Below are positions 14,693 to 22,606 of a DNA stretch of 27,445 nucleotides, one piece after another. Source of the stretch: Rhodobacter sp. (GTDB lineage: Bacteria > Pseudomonadota > Alphaproteobacteria > Rhodobacterales > Rhodobacteraceae). Position numbers and translations under genes: made by a program. Under the pieces are notes generated by a model. The model was given only the letters and a program-made list of their open reading frames with translations. It made no database searches and was not told where the DNA came from. The DNA lies in the NCBI GenBank assembly GCA_013824055.1, contig PNNE01000395.1, forward strand, positions 1 through 27,445. The letters run 5' to 3'. Position 1 is the stretch's first letter. Every line of letters begins with the position of its first letter.

Positions 14693-15628
14693 ATGGCACG
14701 CTCTCCAGCCCTGACCGGCATCCTTTTCGCCATCGGCGGCACGCTGATCTTTTCGGTCAACGATGTCTCGATCAAGTTCCTCTCGGACGGCTACGCGCTG
14801 CACCAGGTGATCCTGATCCGGGCCTTCGTGGCGATGGCCTTCATCCTGGCGGTGATCGGCTGGTCCGAGCGGGGCTTCGCGCAGCTGGTCACCGGACGAC
14901 CAAGAATGCACCTGTTGCGGGTCATCATCGTGATGATCTCGAACGTCACCTACTTTGTCGGACTTGCCACGATGCCCCTGGCCGATGCCGTGGCGGTGGC
15001 CTATGTCAGTCCGATCATCATCACGCTGCTGTCCATCGTCTTTCTGGGCGAAAAGGTCGGCCCCCGGCGCTGGGCGGCGGTCATCATCGGCATGGTCGGG
15101 GTGATCGTCATGCTGCGTCCCGGCGCCGGCGTGATCCAGCCCGCCGCGCTGCTGGTGCTGATTTCGGCGGTGATGTACGCCGCCGGCAACCTGCTGGTGC
15201 GGCACATGGGCGGCACCGAAAGCGCGATGACGCTGTCCTTCTACGTCCAGGCCGGCTTCATCGTGGTCAGCCTCTGCATGGGGCTCTGGGTCGGCGACGG
15301 GCACCTTGCGACCGACGAGGGGCTCTGGGCCTTCCTGTTCCGCCCCTGGATCTGGCCCCCCCTGCACGACTGGCCGGTCTTTGTGGCGACGGGGCTGTCC
15401 GTCGGCATCGGCGGGATGATGGTGACGCAAGCCTACCGGACCAGCGAGGCGGGGCTGATCGCGCCCTTCGAATACGTGGGGATGCCGCTGGCAATCCTCT
15501 GGGGACTTCTGGTCTTCGGCACCTTCCCCGACGCGGTGTCCTGGGTGGGGATTGCGCTTATCTGCGGCTCCGGCCTTTATGTGATCTGGCGGGAAACGGT
15601 GCGGAAACGGGAAAGCGATGCAGCCTGA
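14693..15628 (+). CDS. DMT-superfamily (EamA) permease
   Basis: This 311-residue inner-membrane protein has ten predicted helices and two EamA repeats. The first repeat carries GTLIFSVNDVSIKFLSDGYALHQVILIRAFVA and MPLADAVAVAYVSPIIITLLSIVFLGEKVGPRRW. The second carries ISAVMYAAGNLLVRHMGG and MVTQAYRTSEAGLIAPFEYVGMPLAILWGLLVFG, both typical of drug/metabolite transporters (RhaT/RarD type) common in Rhodobacteraceae. The substrate is not predictable. Its 3-prime end overlaps the HAD hydrolase gene by 11 bp, so it is probably the first gene of a three-gene unit with the HAD and ornithine-cyclodeaminase-family enzymes. Confidence 0.93.
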   Translation: MARSPALTGILFAIGGTLIFSVNDVSIKFLSDGYALHQVILIRAFVAMAFILAVIGWSERGFAQLVTGRPRMHLLRVIIVMISNVTYFVGLATMPLADAVAVAYVSPIIITLLSIVFLGEKVGPRRWAAVIIGMVGVIVMLRPGAGVIQPAALLVLISAVMYAAGNLLVRHMGGTESAMTLSFYVQAGFIVVSLCMGLWVGDGHLATDEGLWAFLFRPWIWPPLHDWPVFVATGLSVGIGGMMVTQAYRTSEAGLIAPFEYVGMPLAILWGLLVFGTFPDAVSWVGIALICGSGLYVIWRETVRKRESDAA

Positions 15629-16241
15629 GGCAGTGATCTTCGACATCGGCAACGTGCTGACCCGCTGGCAGCCCGAGGCCTTCTACGACCGCGTCCTGGG
15701 CGAGGCTCGCCGCCGCGCCCTGTTCGCGGCCGTGGACCTGCACGGGATGAACGCGCTGGTCGACGACGGCGCCCTGTTTCGCGAAACGATCTACGACTGG
15801 GCCGCGCGCCACCCGGACTGGGCCCCGGAAATCCGCCTGTGGTATGACCGCTGGATCGAGCTTGCCAGCCCCCGCATCGAAGGCTCCATCGCTTTGCTGC
15901 GGGCCTTGCGGGCCAAGACCGTGCCGGTCTTCTGCCTGACCAACTTTGGCAGCTATTCCTACGAGGAAGCCCGCGACAAGCTGGATTTCCTGGGCGAGTT
16001 CGACCGCGAATACGTCTCGGGTCGCCTCAAGGTCTCGAAGCCCGACCCCCGCATCTATCAGGCGGTCGAGCAGGATTGCGGACTTCCGCCCGACCGCCTG
16101 CTCTTTGCCGACGACCGCGCCGAGAACATCACCGCTGCCGCCCGCCGGGGCTGGCGCACCCATCAGTTCGAAAGCTGGCAGGGCTGGGCCGAAAGGCTGG
16201 TGGCCGAGGGTCTGCTGACCAGGAAGGAAGCGGGGCTATGA
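15618..16241 (+). CDS. HAD-superfamily hydrolase (subfamily IA type)
   Basis: The product has 207 residues. HAD motifs: nucleophile Asp9 in VIFDIGNVL (the DxG form seen in YihX-like members), motif II threonine in FCLTNFGSYS, motif III lysine in VSKPDPRIY, and the acidic metal site in LLFADDRAENI. The cap is helical and small, between residues 20 and 85. Members act on phosphorylated sugars, nucleotides or haloacids. The VSKPDPRIY/DDRAENI combination favours a phosphatase over a dehalogenase, but this is inference. Its stop overlaps the next start (ATGA), and its own start lies inside the end of the DMT gene. Confidence 0.93.
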   Translation: MQPEAVIFDIGNVLTRWQPEAFYDRVLGEARRRALFAAVDLHGMNALVDDGALFRETIYDWAARHPDWAPEIRLWYDRWIELASPRIEGSIALLRALRAKTVPVFCLTNFGSYSYEEARDKLDFLGEFDREYVSGRLKVSKPDPRIYQAVEQDCGLPPDRLLFADDRAENITAAARRGWRTHQFESWQGWAERLVAEGLLTRKEAGL

Positions 16242-17140
16242 CCCAGATCGTTCCGAAGGACGCCGAGGCGCTGCTGACCTGGCAGGGGCTGCTCGCCGCG
16301 ATCGAGGCCGGGCACCGGATGCCCAGGGCCCAGATCAAGGACATGTTCCTCTATCGCGACAAGGACACGCTGCTGGACCGCGCGGCCTGGATCGACGGGT
16401 TGGGTGCGCTGGTCAAGGTGGCGACGATCTTCCCCGGCAACGCCGCCAGGGGCATGCCCACGATCTTCGGCGCGGTGACGCTGTTCGACGACGTGACCGG
16501 CGATCTGAGCGCGATTGTCGATTTCCATCTGGTGACCAGGTGGAAGACGGCGGGCGACAGCCTGCTGTCGGCCTCGCGCCTGGCCCGCAAGGACTCGACC
16601 GAGTTCCTGCTGGTCGGTGCCGGGACCGTCGCGCGCAGCATGGTCCAGGCCTATTCCTCGGTCTTTCCGCAGGCCCGCTTCACCGTCTGGAGCCGGACCC
16701 GCGAAAGTGCTGCGGCGATGGGCCTGGCCGTGGCCGACGACCTCGAGGCCGCGGTGCGCAGGGCGGACGTGATCTGCTCGGCCACGATGGCGACCACTCC
16801 GCTGATCAAGGGCGAGTGGCTGCAACCCGGCCAGCACCTTGACCTGATCGGCGCCTACAAGCCCGGGATGCGCGAAGTGGACGACCGCGCCATGCAGCGC
16901 GCCCGCCTGTTCGTGGACAGCCGCGCCACCACGATCCACCACATCGGCGAACTGATCGACCCCATCGCCTCGGGTGCGATCAGCGAAGCGGACGTGGTCG
17001 CCGATTTCTACGACGACCCGGCGCTGTATTCGCGCCGTTCCGACGACGAGATCACCATCGCCAAGAATGGCGGCGGCGCGCATCTGGACCTGATGACGGC
17101 GATGTACATCGCCAAGGCCTGGGCCGGTCGAGCCGGCTAG
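16238..17140 (+). CDS. Ornithine cyclodeaminase / mu-crystallin family protein
   Basis: The 300-residue product has the family pattern: a substrate Lys in LVKVATIFPGN (Lys60), the VTRWKTAGDSLLSA segment corresponding to the LTxxRTAA motif (with Lys in place of Arg), the Rossmann dinucleotide site LLVGAGTVA (about 125-132), DVICSATMATTPLI and HLDLIGAYKPGMREVDD. The family includes ornithine cyclodeaminase, alanine dehydrogenase, ketimine reductase and several other NAD(P)-dependent enzymes, so the name should not be read as a proven reaction. The Arg-to-Lys change in the substrate region argues for caution. It shares an ATGA overlap with the HAD gene and ends 10 bp before the convergent response regulator gene. 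Confidence 0.9.
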   Translation: MTQIVPKDAEALLTWQGLLAAIEAGHRMPRAQIKDMFLYRDKDTLLDRAAWIDGLGALVKVATIFPGNAARGMPTIFGAVTLFDDVTGDLSAIVDFHLVTRWKTAGDSLLSASRLARKDSTEFLLVGAGTVARSMVQAYSSVFPQARFTVWSRTRESAAAMGLAVADDLEAAVRRADVICSATMATTPLIKGEWLQPGQHLDLIGAYKPGMREVDDRAMQRARLFVDSRATTIHHIGELIDPIASGAISEADVVADFYDDPALYSRRSDDEITIAKNGGGAHLDLMTAMYIAKAWAGRAG

Positions 17141-17150
17141 GGCACGCGGG

Positions 17151-17822
17151 TCAGTCGAAGCGGTAGCCCACGTTGCGCAAGGTGACGATGCGCCCGCCAT
17201 GCTGGCGCAGCTTGCGCCGCAGCCGGCCGATGTAGACATCGACGACATTCGTCAGCGGATCGGCGGTCATCCCCCAGACCGCGTTCAGGATGCGCTCGCG
17301 CGAAAAGGTGCGGCCCCGGTTCGACATCAGCAGCAACAGGATCTCGCGCTCTTTGCCCGACAGGTCGATCGCCACGTCGTCGACCTGGACGGTCAGGGAC
17401 CGCTTGTCAAAGGTGACGCCCCCGCAGTCCAGCAGGTCCGCATTCTCGGCCGCGGCAAAGCGCTGCGTGCGGCGGTGCAAGGCTTCCAGGCGTGCAACCA
17501 GCTCGTCGAAGTCGAAGGGTTTCGGCAGATAGTCGTCAGCGCCCAGTTTCAGCCCGGCAATCCGCTCGTCGGTGCTGTCCAAGGCGCTGAGCATCAGCAC
17601 CGGGATCGTGCTCGACCGGGCTCGAAGCTTGCGGCAGACATCCTGGCCGCTGATCCCCGGAAGCATCAGGTCAAGGATGATCGCATCGAAGGGGGCTTCC
17701 GACAGAAGAGCAAGCGCGGTCTCGCCGTCGCTTGCATGCGTGACGCCCCAGCCTTCGGCGGAAAGACCGCGCCGGATGAAGTCGGCAACACGTGCCTCGT
17801 CTTCCACCAGAAGAATGTTCAT
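17151..17822 (-). CDS. OmpR/PhoB-family response regulator
   Basis: The product has 223 residues. The receiver domain has the acidic pair in LVEDEARV, phospho-acceptor Asp51 in LDLMLPG, Ser79 in LMLSAL and Lys101 in PKPF. Residues about 130-223 are a winged helix of the OmpR class (LSGKEREILLLLMSNRGRTFSRERILNAVWG, NVVDVYIGRLRRKL, IVTLRNVGYRF). It is the likely partner of the histidine kinase encoded upstream on the same strand, though 228 bp separate them, unlike the tight spacing of the rest of the operon. OmpR-class proteins bind direct repeats with a helical-turn period; such a repeat (22423-22450) lies upstream of the operon. Confidence 0.95.
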   Translation of the reverse strand: MNILLVEDEARVADFIRRGLSAEGWGVTHASDGETALALLSEAPFDAIILDLMLPGISGQDVCRKLRARSSTIPVLMLSALDSTDERIAGLKLGADDYLPKPFDFDELVARLEALHRRTQRFAAAENADLLDCGGVTFDKRSLTVQVDDVAIDLSGKEREILLLLMSNRGRTFSRERILNAVWGMTADPLTNVVDVYIGRLRRKLRQHGGRIVTLRNVGYRFD

Positions 17823-17823
17823 C

Positions 17824-17928
17824 TCAGCCGCCCCGCCGGAAGTGCGCCAGCGCGACGATGGCTGCGCGGCCGCATTGCAGCCGAGCGGTCAGGGGTGTTC
17901 GGACCTGGTGGGCATCATTCAGCGTCAT
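17824..17928 (-). CDS. Possible small ORF between histidine kinase and response regulator
   Basis: A 34-codon frame (ATG at 17926-17928, opening MTLNDAHQVRTPLTARLQ) ends in TGA one base before the response regulator ATG. A GGATGA-like sequence precedes it. If translated it would couple to the regulator. It has no recognisable domain and could be chance in DNA of this GC content. It is listed because it occupies half of an otherwise unexplained 228-bp gap. Confidence 0.2.
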   Translation of the reverse strand: MTLNDAHQVRTPLTARLQCGRAAIVALAHFRRGG

Positions 17929-18050
17929 GTCATCCAGCCTGCCTTGTGGACTTGTGCAGAGGCTTGAGAGCATGGGCCAGGAGCCGGGACCATTGGCCGG
18001 AGGTTTAACGGCGGCAAGTCCACCACGGGTTTACGGGCATAAACTTTGGG

Positions 18051-19646
18051 TCAAGGACCCTGGGAGCCTTGAAGCCTGTTGCTCCAGACCAGTTGGATCG
18101 GCCGATCGACTGCAAGCACCATGACCACGCGCAGACCGCCGCCCTCGCGGTCCTCAAGCGTCACCGACCCGCCGTGCGCATGGGCAATCGCCCGCACGAT
18201 CGGCAGGCCAAGGCCGGTCCCCTCGATCTCGGGACGGGCTGCGTTCGAGCCGCGGAAGAACCGTTCGAAGGCCTGGGCCTTTTCGGCGTCGCTCATGCCT
18301 GCGCCATTGTCTTCGACGATCAGGGCAAACCCGTTCGACTGAGGTTCGACACGCGCCCAGATCTTGCCGCCGCCATAGCGCGTCGCGTTCTGGAACAGGG
18401 CCAGCAGGCACTGCCGGATCCGCATCGGATCGACCTTTGCGATGGCTTGCGGCAGTGACAGGTCCAGCGTGATCCTGCGCGGCAGCAGCGAAGCGGTTTC
18501 GCGCAGGATGTCGCACAGGTCGACCTCGCGCAGGTCAAGCCGCAGCTTGCCGGATTCCTGCCGGGCGATCAGCAGCAGGTCGTCCACCACATGGTTCGCG
18601 TGCTTGGCCGTCTCGCGGATGCGCACCAGCGATTCGGCATAGACCTCGACCGGCTTTGCCGCGCCCCGCAAGGACACGTCCGCCTCGCCCTGAATGATGG
18701 TCAGCGGGGTGCGCAGCTCGTGGCTGACATCGGCCATCATCTGGCGGCGCGCGGCCTCGGACTGTTCGATCTGGGTCAGCAGCCGTTCCAGTTCGCGCGT
18801 GCGCGCCGAGACAGCATGCTCAAGCCGGGCGTTCTGTTCCCGCGTGTCGACCTCGCGCTGATCCAGCGTGCCGATCATCGTGTTCAGCAGATGGTCAAGC
18901 TGACGCAGTTCCAGCGCCCCGCCGATCGGCGCGGTCTGCCGCGACCTGCCGGTGCGGAAACCCTCGATCTTGGCCGCAAGACGCAGCGTCGGCAGCACGA
19001 CCATCCGGCGATAGGACCAGCCGGCAGTGCCCGCGGTCACGACGGTGCCGAGCAGAATCAGGAAGACGCCCGTCCGGATGGTGCTGCGAAACGTTTCGGC
19101 TTCGGCCAGCGTCTCGTCCACTTCGGCGCGTTCGCCGGCCAGCGCCTCGGCGATGAGCAGCTCCAGGTCTTCGTCGATGTCACTGTCGAAGATTTCGATC
19201 AGTCTTTCGCGCGGCGAGGCCTGGTCGGCGGTGCCGGCGATGTCGCCAAGACTGTCCATCAGGCGGGTCAGCGCCTGAACCTTGGTTTCGATCCGCGCCA
19301 GAAGCTCAAGCTCCTCGATCTCGCCCTCGCCCACCAGATCGATTTCCCGACCGATGATCCTGCGGATTTCGGCAAGGTTTTCGGCAATGTCGGATCGCAG
19401 GGCGGTTTCCGTCGCAGTGCCGTCGCGGTTGCCCATCAACAGGACATCGCCGTGTTGCTTGAACAACCGGAAGATGTTGGACTGCAGCAAGAGATGTTCG
19501 GCATAGGACGTCTGCGCCAGTTCGATGCGCTGATCCCAGGCCCGGCTTTGCGTGCTGTGCCACAGCGTCAGGGCGCCGCTGGCCAAGGCGGCCGTCACCA
19601 GCAGGCCGAAGAAGACCGAGGTCAGGGCCGAAATCCGCATCTCCAT
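18051..19646 (-). CDS. Sensor histidine kinase with periplasmic helical sensor domain
   Basis: The product has 531 residues. TM1 (about 8-28) and TM2 (about 193-212) flank a wholly helical, Glu/Leu-rich periplasmic domain resembling four-helix-bundle sensors. HAMP follows (213-265), then a coiled-coil linker, HisKA with His309 in DVSHELRTPL, and HATPase_c with Asn420 in FQNATRY, EDNGAGM (445-451), FERFFRG and GTGLGLPIV (476-484). It autophosphorylates and should donate to the OmpR-type regulator downstream. ATG 19644-19646 follows AGGAGA at 7-nt spacing. Only 18 bp separate it from the ABC-like gene upstream, which suggests that sensing is tied to that protein. The ligand is unknown. Confidence 0.95.
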   Translation of the reverse strand: MEMRISALTSVFFGLLVTAALASGALTLWHSTQSRAWDQRIELAQTSYAEHLLLQSNIFRLFKQHGDVLLMGNRDGTATETALRSDIAENLAEIRRIIGREIDLVGEGEIEELELLARIETKVQALTRLMDSLGDIAGTADQASPRERLIEIFDSDIDEDLELLIAEALAGERAEVDETLAEAETFRSTIRTGVFLILLGTVVTAGTAGWSYRRMVVLPTLRLAAKIEGFRTGRSRQTAPIGGALELRQLDHLLNTMIGTLDQREVDTREQNARLEHAVSARTRELERLLTQIEQSEAARRQMMADVSHELRTPLTIIQGEADVSLRGAAKPVEVYAESLVRIRETAKHANHVVDDLLLIARQESGKLRLDLREVDLCDILRETASLLPRRITLDLSLPQAIAKVDPMRIRQCLLALFQNATRYGGGKIWARVEPQSNGFALIVEDNGAGMSDAEKAQAFERFFRGSNAARPEIEGTGLGLPIVRAIAHAHGGSVTLEDREGGGLRVVMVLAVDRPIQLVWSNRLQGSQGP

Positions 19647-19664
19647 CCGTCTATCTCCTGCGGT

Positions 19665-21272
19665 TCACGACGGAAGCGCCTTTGCATCCGGACTGGGGGC
19701 GACCGGATATTCGGCCAGGTCGATGATCACATCGCAGGCAATCGCGGCAGCGGGCGGACCGATCAGCAGCATCGTGCAGTCCGTCAGGCGCCGCAAGTGA
19801 CCCAGCAGAGCGGCCTGTTCCGGGTCCGACCACAGGCGGACGGCGTCGATCACCATCACGTCGGGACGCGACAGGGCGGCGCGGGTCAGGTCCAGCCGCA
19901 GCGCCTCGCTGTCCGAGGCCGTGCGCGCCGCCTCTCCGACCCGGCCCAGCAACCCGTCAAGCCGGGTCATCAGCGGCGCAAGGCCAAAGGTGCGGGCGGC
20001 CCGTTCGATGTCGCGGCGTCCGGGGCGCGGCTCGATGCCAAGGGTCAGCGTGCGGCGCAGACTGCCCTGGATCGCGATCGAGCGGTCGCCGACATGCAGG
20101 ATGCGCGGCAGGGGGGCGGCTTGCCCGTCATAGAGCAGCGTCCCGTGCGGAGCATGATCCAGCCCGGCGATCAGCTGGCCAAGCAAGGATTTGCCGCTGC
20201 CCGGCGGTCCGGTGATCAAGGCCAGCGCGCCCGGAGGGATTTCGGCGTCGATCCGCCGCGGGCCAAGCGGCAGACCCACCAGGCGCAGCCCGACCGGATG
20301 GCCTTGCGGCACCACGTGGCGGCGCGCGCTGGGACGGGCCAGCAACTCAAGCGCCTTTTCGCGCGCCACACGCCAGGCGCAATACTGATCCCAGACCTCG
20401 GCGAATTCCCGCAGCGGGATGATCAGGATGCCCAAGACCGCCAGCCCTGCGGCCGTCTCTCCCGGTGCCACGCCCGCGCGCCCGGACACCCACAGCATGG
20501 CGGCCCCTGCAACCGCCGCTCCGGCCTGGGGCAGCATCCGCAGCAGGCCGACCCGGCTGATCCGAGCGACCGCGTTGCGGCGCAGCACGGCACCGTCGTC
20601 GTCCAGGGCCGCAAGCTCGCGGTCAGTGCGGTCCAGAAGGTCAAGGTCGGGGGCAATCGCGATCCGCTCCATCATCGCGATCGAGATACTGGCCCGCTGA
20701 CCGCGCAGGCTGCGATGGCGGTCCTGCAAGCCGATGGCCAGGGCCAGCATGCCCAGAAGGGACAGCAGGATCGGCGGCGTCGCCACCGCCGCCAGCAGGG
20801 GGTTCAGCAGATACAGCACCAAGGCCGCAGCCGGCAGCACGACCAGGGCGGTCAGGATCCTTGAAACCCCGCGCCCGAACCAGCCCCGCGCTGCGGACAG
20901 ATCGCCCACGAACCGCAGCGACAGCGAGCCCACCCGCCGCGCCGCCACCTCGCGCCGGTCCATCCCGGCCAGGTGATCGTAAAGCACATGGCGCAAGGAC
21001 AGGGCATAGCTTTGCCCCAGGGCTTCCGACCGCTGACGCGACAGGACTTCGATCCCGGCGGCCGTCAGGCCCGCACCCACCAGAACGGCAAGATTGGCCA
21101 GCGTCGGGCTGCCATTTCCGTGCAACGCGGTGAAGGCATCGCGGGTGGCAAAGGCGCCCACCCCCAGAGCCAGCGCCTGAGCCACCCCCAATGCCGGGAT
21201 CAGGACCGCATCCCCGATGCGGCCCCTTTCCAGCAACTTCGGCAGATGTGCCTGCGTGGGTCCCCCGCTCAT
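19665..21272 (-). CDS. ABC-exporter-like protein with degenerate ATPase domain
   Basis: The product has 535 residues. Residues 15-300 are a hydrophobic exporter-type membrane domain (helix-rich, with SGQSY-like SEALGQSYALSLRHVLYDHL and EVAARRVGSLSLRFVGDLS coupling region). Residues about 325-520 are an ABC nucleotide-binding domain. Walker A is intact (GPPGSGKS, 355-362) and a Q-loop-like IQGSLRRTL is present. However, the signature LSGGQ position reads ASDSEAL, Walker B is VMVIDA with Ala477 where the catalytic Glu should be, and the H-loop His is missing (LLIGPPAA). It may bind ATP but is unlikely to hydrolyse it normally by itself. The start overlaps the NTPase stop (ATGA). It is more likely a sensor, gate or half of a heterodimer than a stand-alone pump. 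Confidence 0.88.
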   Translation of the reverse strand: MSGGPTQAHLPKLLERGRIGDAVLIPALGVAQALALGVGAFATRDAFTALHGNGSPTLANLAVLVGAGLTAAGIEVLSRQRSEALGQSYALSLRHVLYDHLAGMDRREVAARRVGSLSLRFVGDLSAARGWFGRGVSRILTALVVLPAAALVLYLLNPLLAAVATPPILLSLLGMLALAIGLQDRHRSLRGQRASISIAMMERIAIAPDLDLLDRTDRELAALDDDGAVLRRNAVARISRVGLLRMLPQAGAAVAGAAMLWVSGRAGVAPGETAAGLAVLGILIIPLREFAEVWDQYCAWRVAREKALELLARPSARRHVVPQGHPVGLRLVGLPLGPRRIDAEIPPGALALITGPPGSGKSLLGQLIAGLDHAPHGTLLYDGQAAPLPRILHVGDRSIAIQGSLRRTLTLGIEPRPGRRDIERAARTFGLAPLMTRLDGLLGRVGEAARTASDSEALRLDLTRAALSRPDVMVIDAVRLWSDPEQAALLGHLRRLTDCTMLLIGPPAAAIACDVIIDLAEYPVAPSPDAKALPS

Positions 21273-22336
21273 GCCGCGGATTTGTCGCGCAGATGGCGCA
21301 TCATCGGGGCCACATGCGCCTGGATCACCGCGCTGTCCCACAGGTCTTCGCGCGACAGGACCGGCAGGCCCGTCACCTCTTCCGCCTCGGCACGCGCCAG
21401 GGGCGAGCAGCTGACCATGCCCGAGATGGCGAAGGGGCTGAGCCCCAGCTTTTCCAGCACATGCACCCCGCCAAGCGCGGACAGCGCATCCGGGGCCGCG
21501 AACAGGATGCCGTCCAGCCGGTCGCGGATCGCTCCGGCCTGCAGGATCGCGCGGGTTTCCTGCTGGAACACTCCGTCCGCGATTTCCACCACGATCACCT
21601 CGGCCCCACCCGCCGCCGCCGTGGCGATCAGCGTCTCGAACCCGGCTTCGATGCGGGACATCGGCATCCGGTAGGTGGTCGCCATGCCGACATCGGTGAA
21701 ATCCAGCACCGGCACACCGGCATCGGCGAAGGAGTTGTAGTCGCCGAAGGCACCGGTCCCGGTGGCCTTGATGCCGGCAGTGACAAAGCCGGCCCGCTTC
21801 AACCCATGCGCAAGGCTTGACGCCGCCGTGGTCTTGCCCGAGTTCATCGAGGCCCCGAACACCCCGATCACTGTCGCGGTATGGTTGGCCCGCAGCCGCG
21901 GCAGGGCGTAGGCTTCCACGTTCACCGGCTCACCCCCGGCATCGGTCAGCAATCCGATGGGGCGCACCACGGTCGCCGCCTTCATGAAGGCATGCGCCGC
22001 GTCGACCTGGCCCACCAGACCGCCCCCGGCAATCAGCTGCGCCAGCTGCCCGGTCCGCAGGCTGGCGCTGGCATGAAACTGGTCAGGCGCATAGCGGTCG
22101 CCCAGAGTCAGGACCACCAGGTCGCCGGGGTAGCAGGTCGAGACCCGGCGGTCAGCCAGCTGGATGTTCTTGTGCTGACCGATCTCGACGATCTCGCACA
22201 GGACAAGGTTGCCGGGGATCGCATGATCCAGGTCGGTCCGGATGCCGCGAATGTCGCCGCGCCGCACCCGCCGGGTGGTGAAGGCCCACTTGATGTCGCT
22301 GGCCGTAAGGGTTTCGAACTTGATCGTCAGGGTCAT
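21269..22336 (-). CDS. P-loop NTPase of dethiobiotin-synthetase/DUF1611-like type, function unknown
   Basis: The product has 355 residues. Residues 1-145 look like an all-beta domain (EIVEIGQHKNIQLADRRVS, YPGDLVVLTLGDRYAPDQFH) that I do not recognise. Residues 150-345 are a SIMIBI-like P-loop domain: VIGVFGASMNSGKTTAA (Lys168), a GIKATGTGAFGDYNSFADAG loop after the first strand, VIVVEIADGVFQQETRAIL and a LDGILFAA strand. This resembles the C-terminal half of DUF1611 proteins and dethiobiotin synthetase/MobB-type enzymes, but not closely enough to name a reaction. I chose ATG 22334-22336 because the conserved fold begins there and GGAG lies upstream. It is first in the NTPase-ABC-HK-RR unit and overlaps the ABC start by ATGA. 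Confidence 0.8.
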   Translation of the reverse strand: MTLTIKFETLTASDIKWAFTTRRVRRGDIRGIRTDLDHAIPGNLVLCEIVEIGQHKNIQLADRRVSTCYPGDLVVLTLGDRYAPDQFHASASLRTGQLAQLIAGGGLVGQVDAAHAFMKAATVVRPIGLLTDAGGEPVNVEAYALPRLRANHTATVIGVFGASMNSGKTTAASSLAHGLKRAGFVTAGIKATGTGAFGDYNSFADAGVPVLDFTDVGMATTYRMPMSRIEAGFETLIATAAAGGAEVIVVEIADGVFQQETRAILQAGAIRDRLDGILFAAPDALSALGGVHVLEKLGLSPFAISGMVSCSPLARAEAEEVTGLPVLSREDLWDSAVIQAHVAPMMRHLRDKSAA

Positions 22337-22355
22337 CTTGCTGCTCCGTGTCTGA

Positions 22356-22378
22356 TTATGTCGTCCCGGAAGACATAA
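22356..22378. promoter_or_regulatory. Inverted repeat at the NTPase operon promoter
   Basis: TTATGTC (22356-22362) and GACATAA (22372-22378) are inverted around 9 bp, some 20 bp before the NTPase ATG. On the minus strand the near arm includes CATAAT (22355-22360), a good -10, with only a weak CCGGTT at -35 (22377-22382). A weak -35 fits a promoter that needs an activator. The symmetry could be an operator. Confidence 0.4.
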
Positions 22379-22387
22379 CCGGACGAG

Positions 22388-22416
22388 TTGACGCCGGCCG
22401 CGGTCCAAGCGTTAAA
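22388..22416 (+). promoter_or_regulatory. Possible promoter for the SDR gene
   Basis: TTGACG (22388-22393) is followed after 17 bp by GTTAAA (22411-22416). The -35 is strong and the -10 moderate. The predicted start near 22423 would leave a leader of about 180 nt before the SDR ATG and would fall on the 11-bp direct repeats, which would then block it when occupied. Confidence 0.35.
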
Positions 22417-22422
22417 CAACCC

Positions 22423-22450
22423 TGAATTGCAGATGAACGGCAGATGAACT
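22423..22450. promoter_or_regulatory. 11-bp direct repeats, candidate response-regulator box
   Basis: GCAGATGAACG (22429-22439) is followed directly by GCAGATGAACT (22440-22450). The core TGAA also occurs at 22423, in phase, so TGAA recurs at 22423, 22434 and 22445 with exact 11-bp spacing. Direct repeats of one helical turn are the established site type for PhoB/OmpR-class regulators. The operon that starts nearby encodes one. The link is inferred. Confidence 0.5.
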
Positions 22451-22606
22451 CGGGCAAGGCGACGGGTCCGTGCTGCCGAAGGCCGGAACGGGCAAGGCCG
22501 GTCGGGAGATGACACCTTCACCGCTTGACCATGCCTGTCGCTGCCGCCACCTTGGCCGCCCCGACCTGTCAGCCCCGCCCCGTCAGCCTGAATGGAAGCC
22601 TTCGCC

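Noticed and set aside
18591..20864. 757-codon plus-strand open frame opposite the kinase and ABC genes
   Set aside because: Antisense artefact of high GC; it spans two real genes and shows no family motif.
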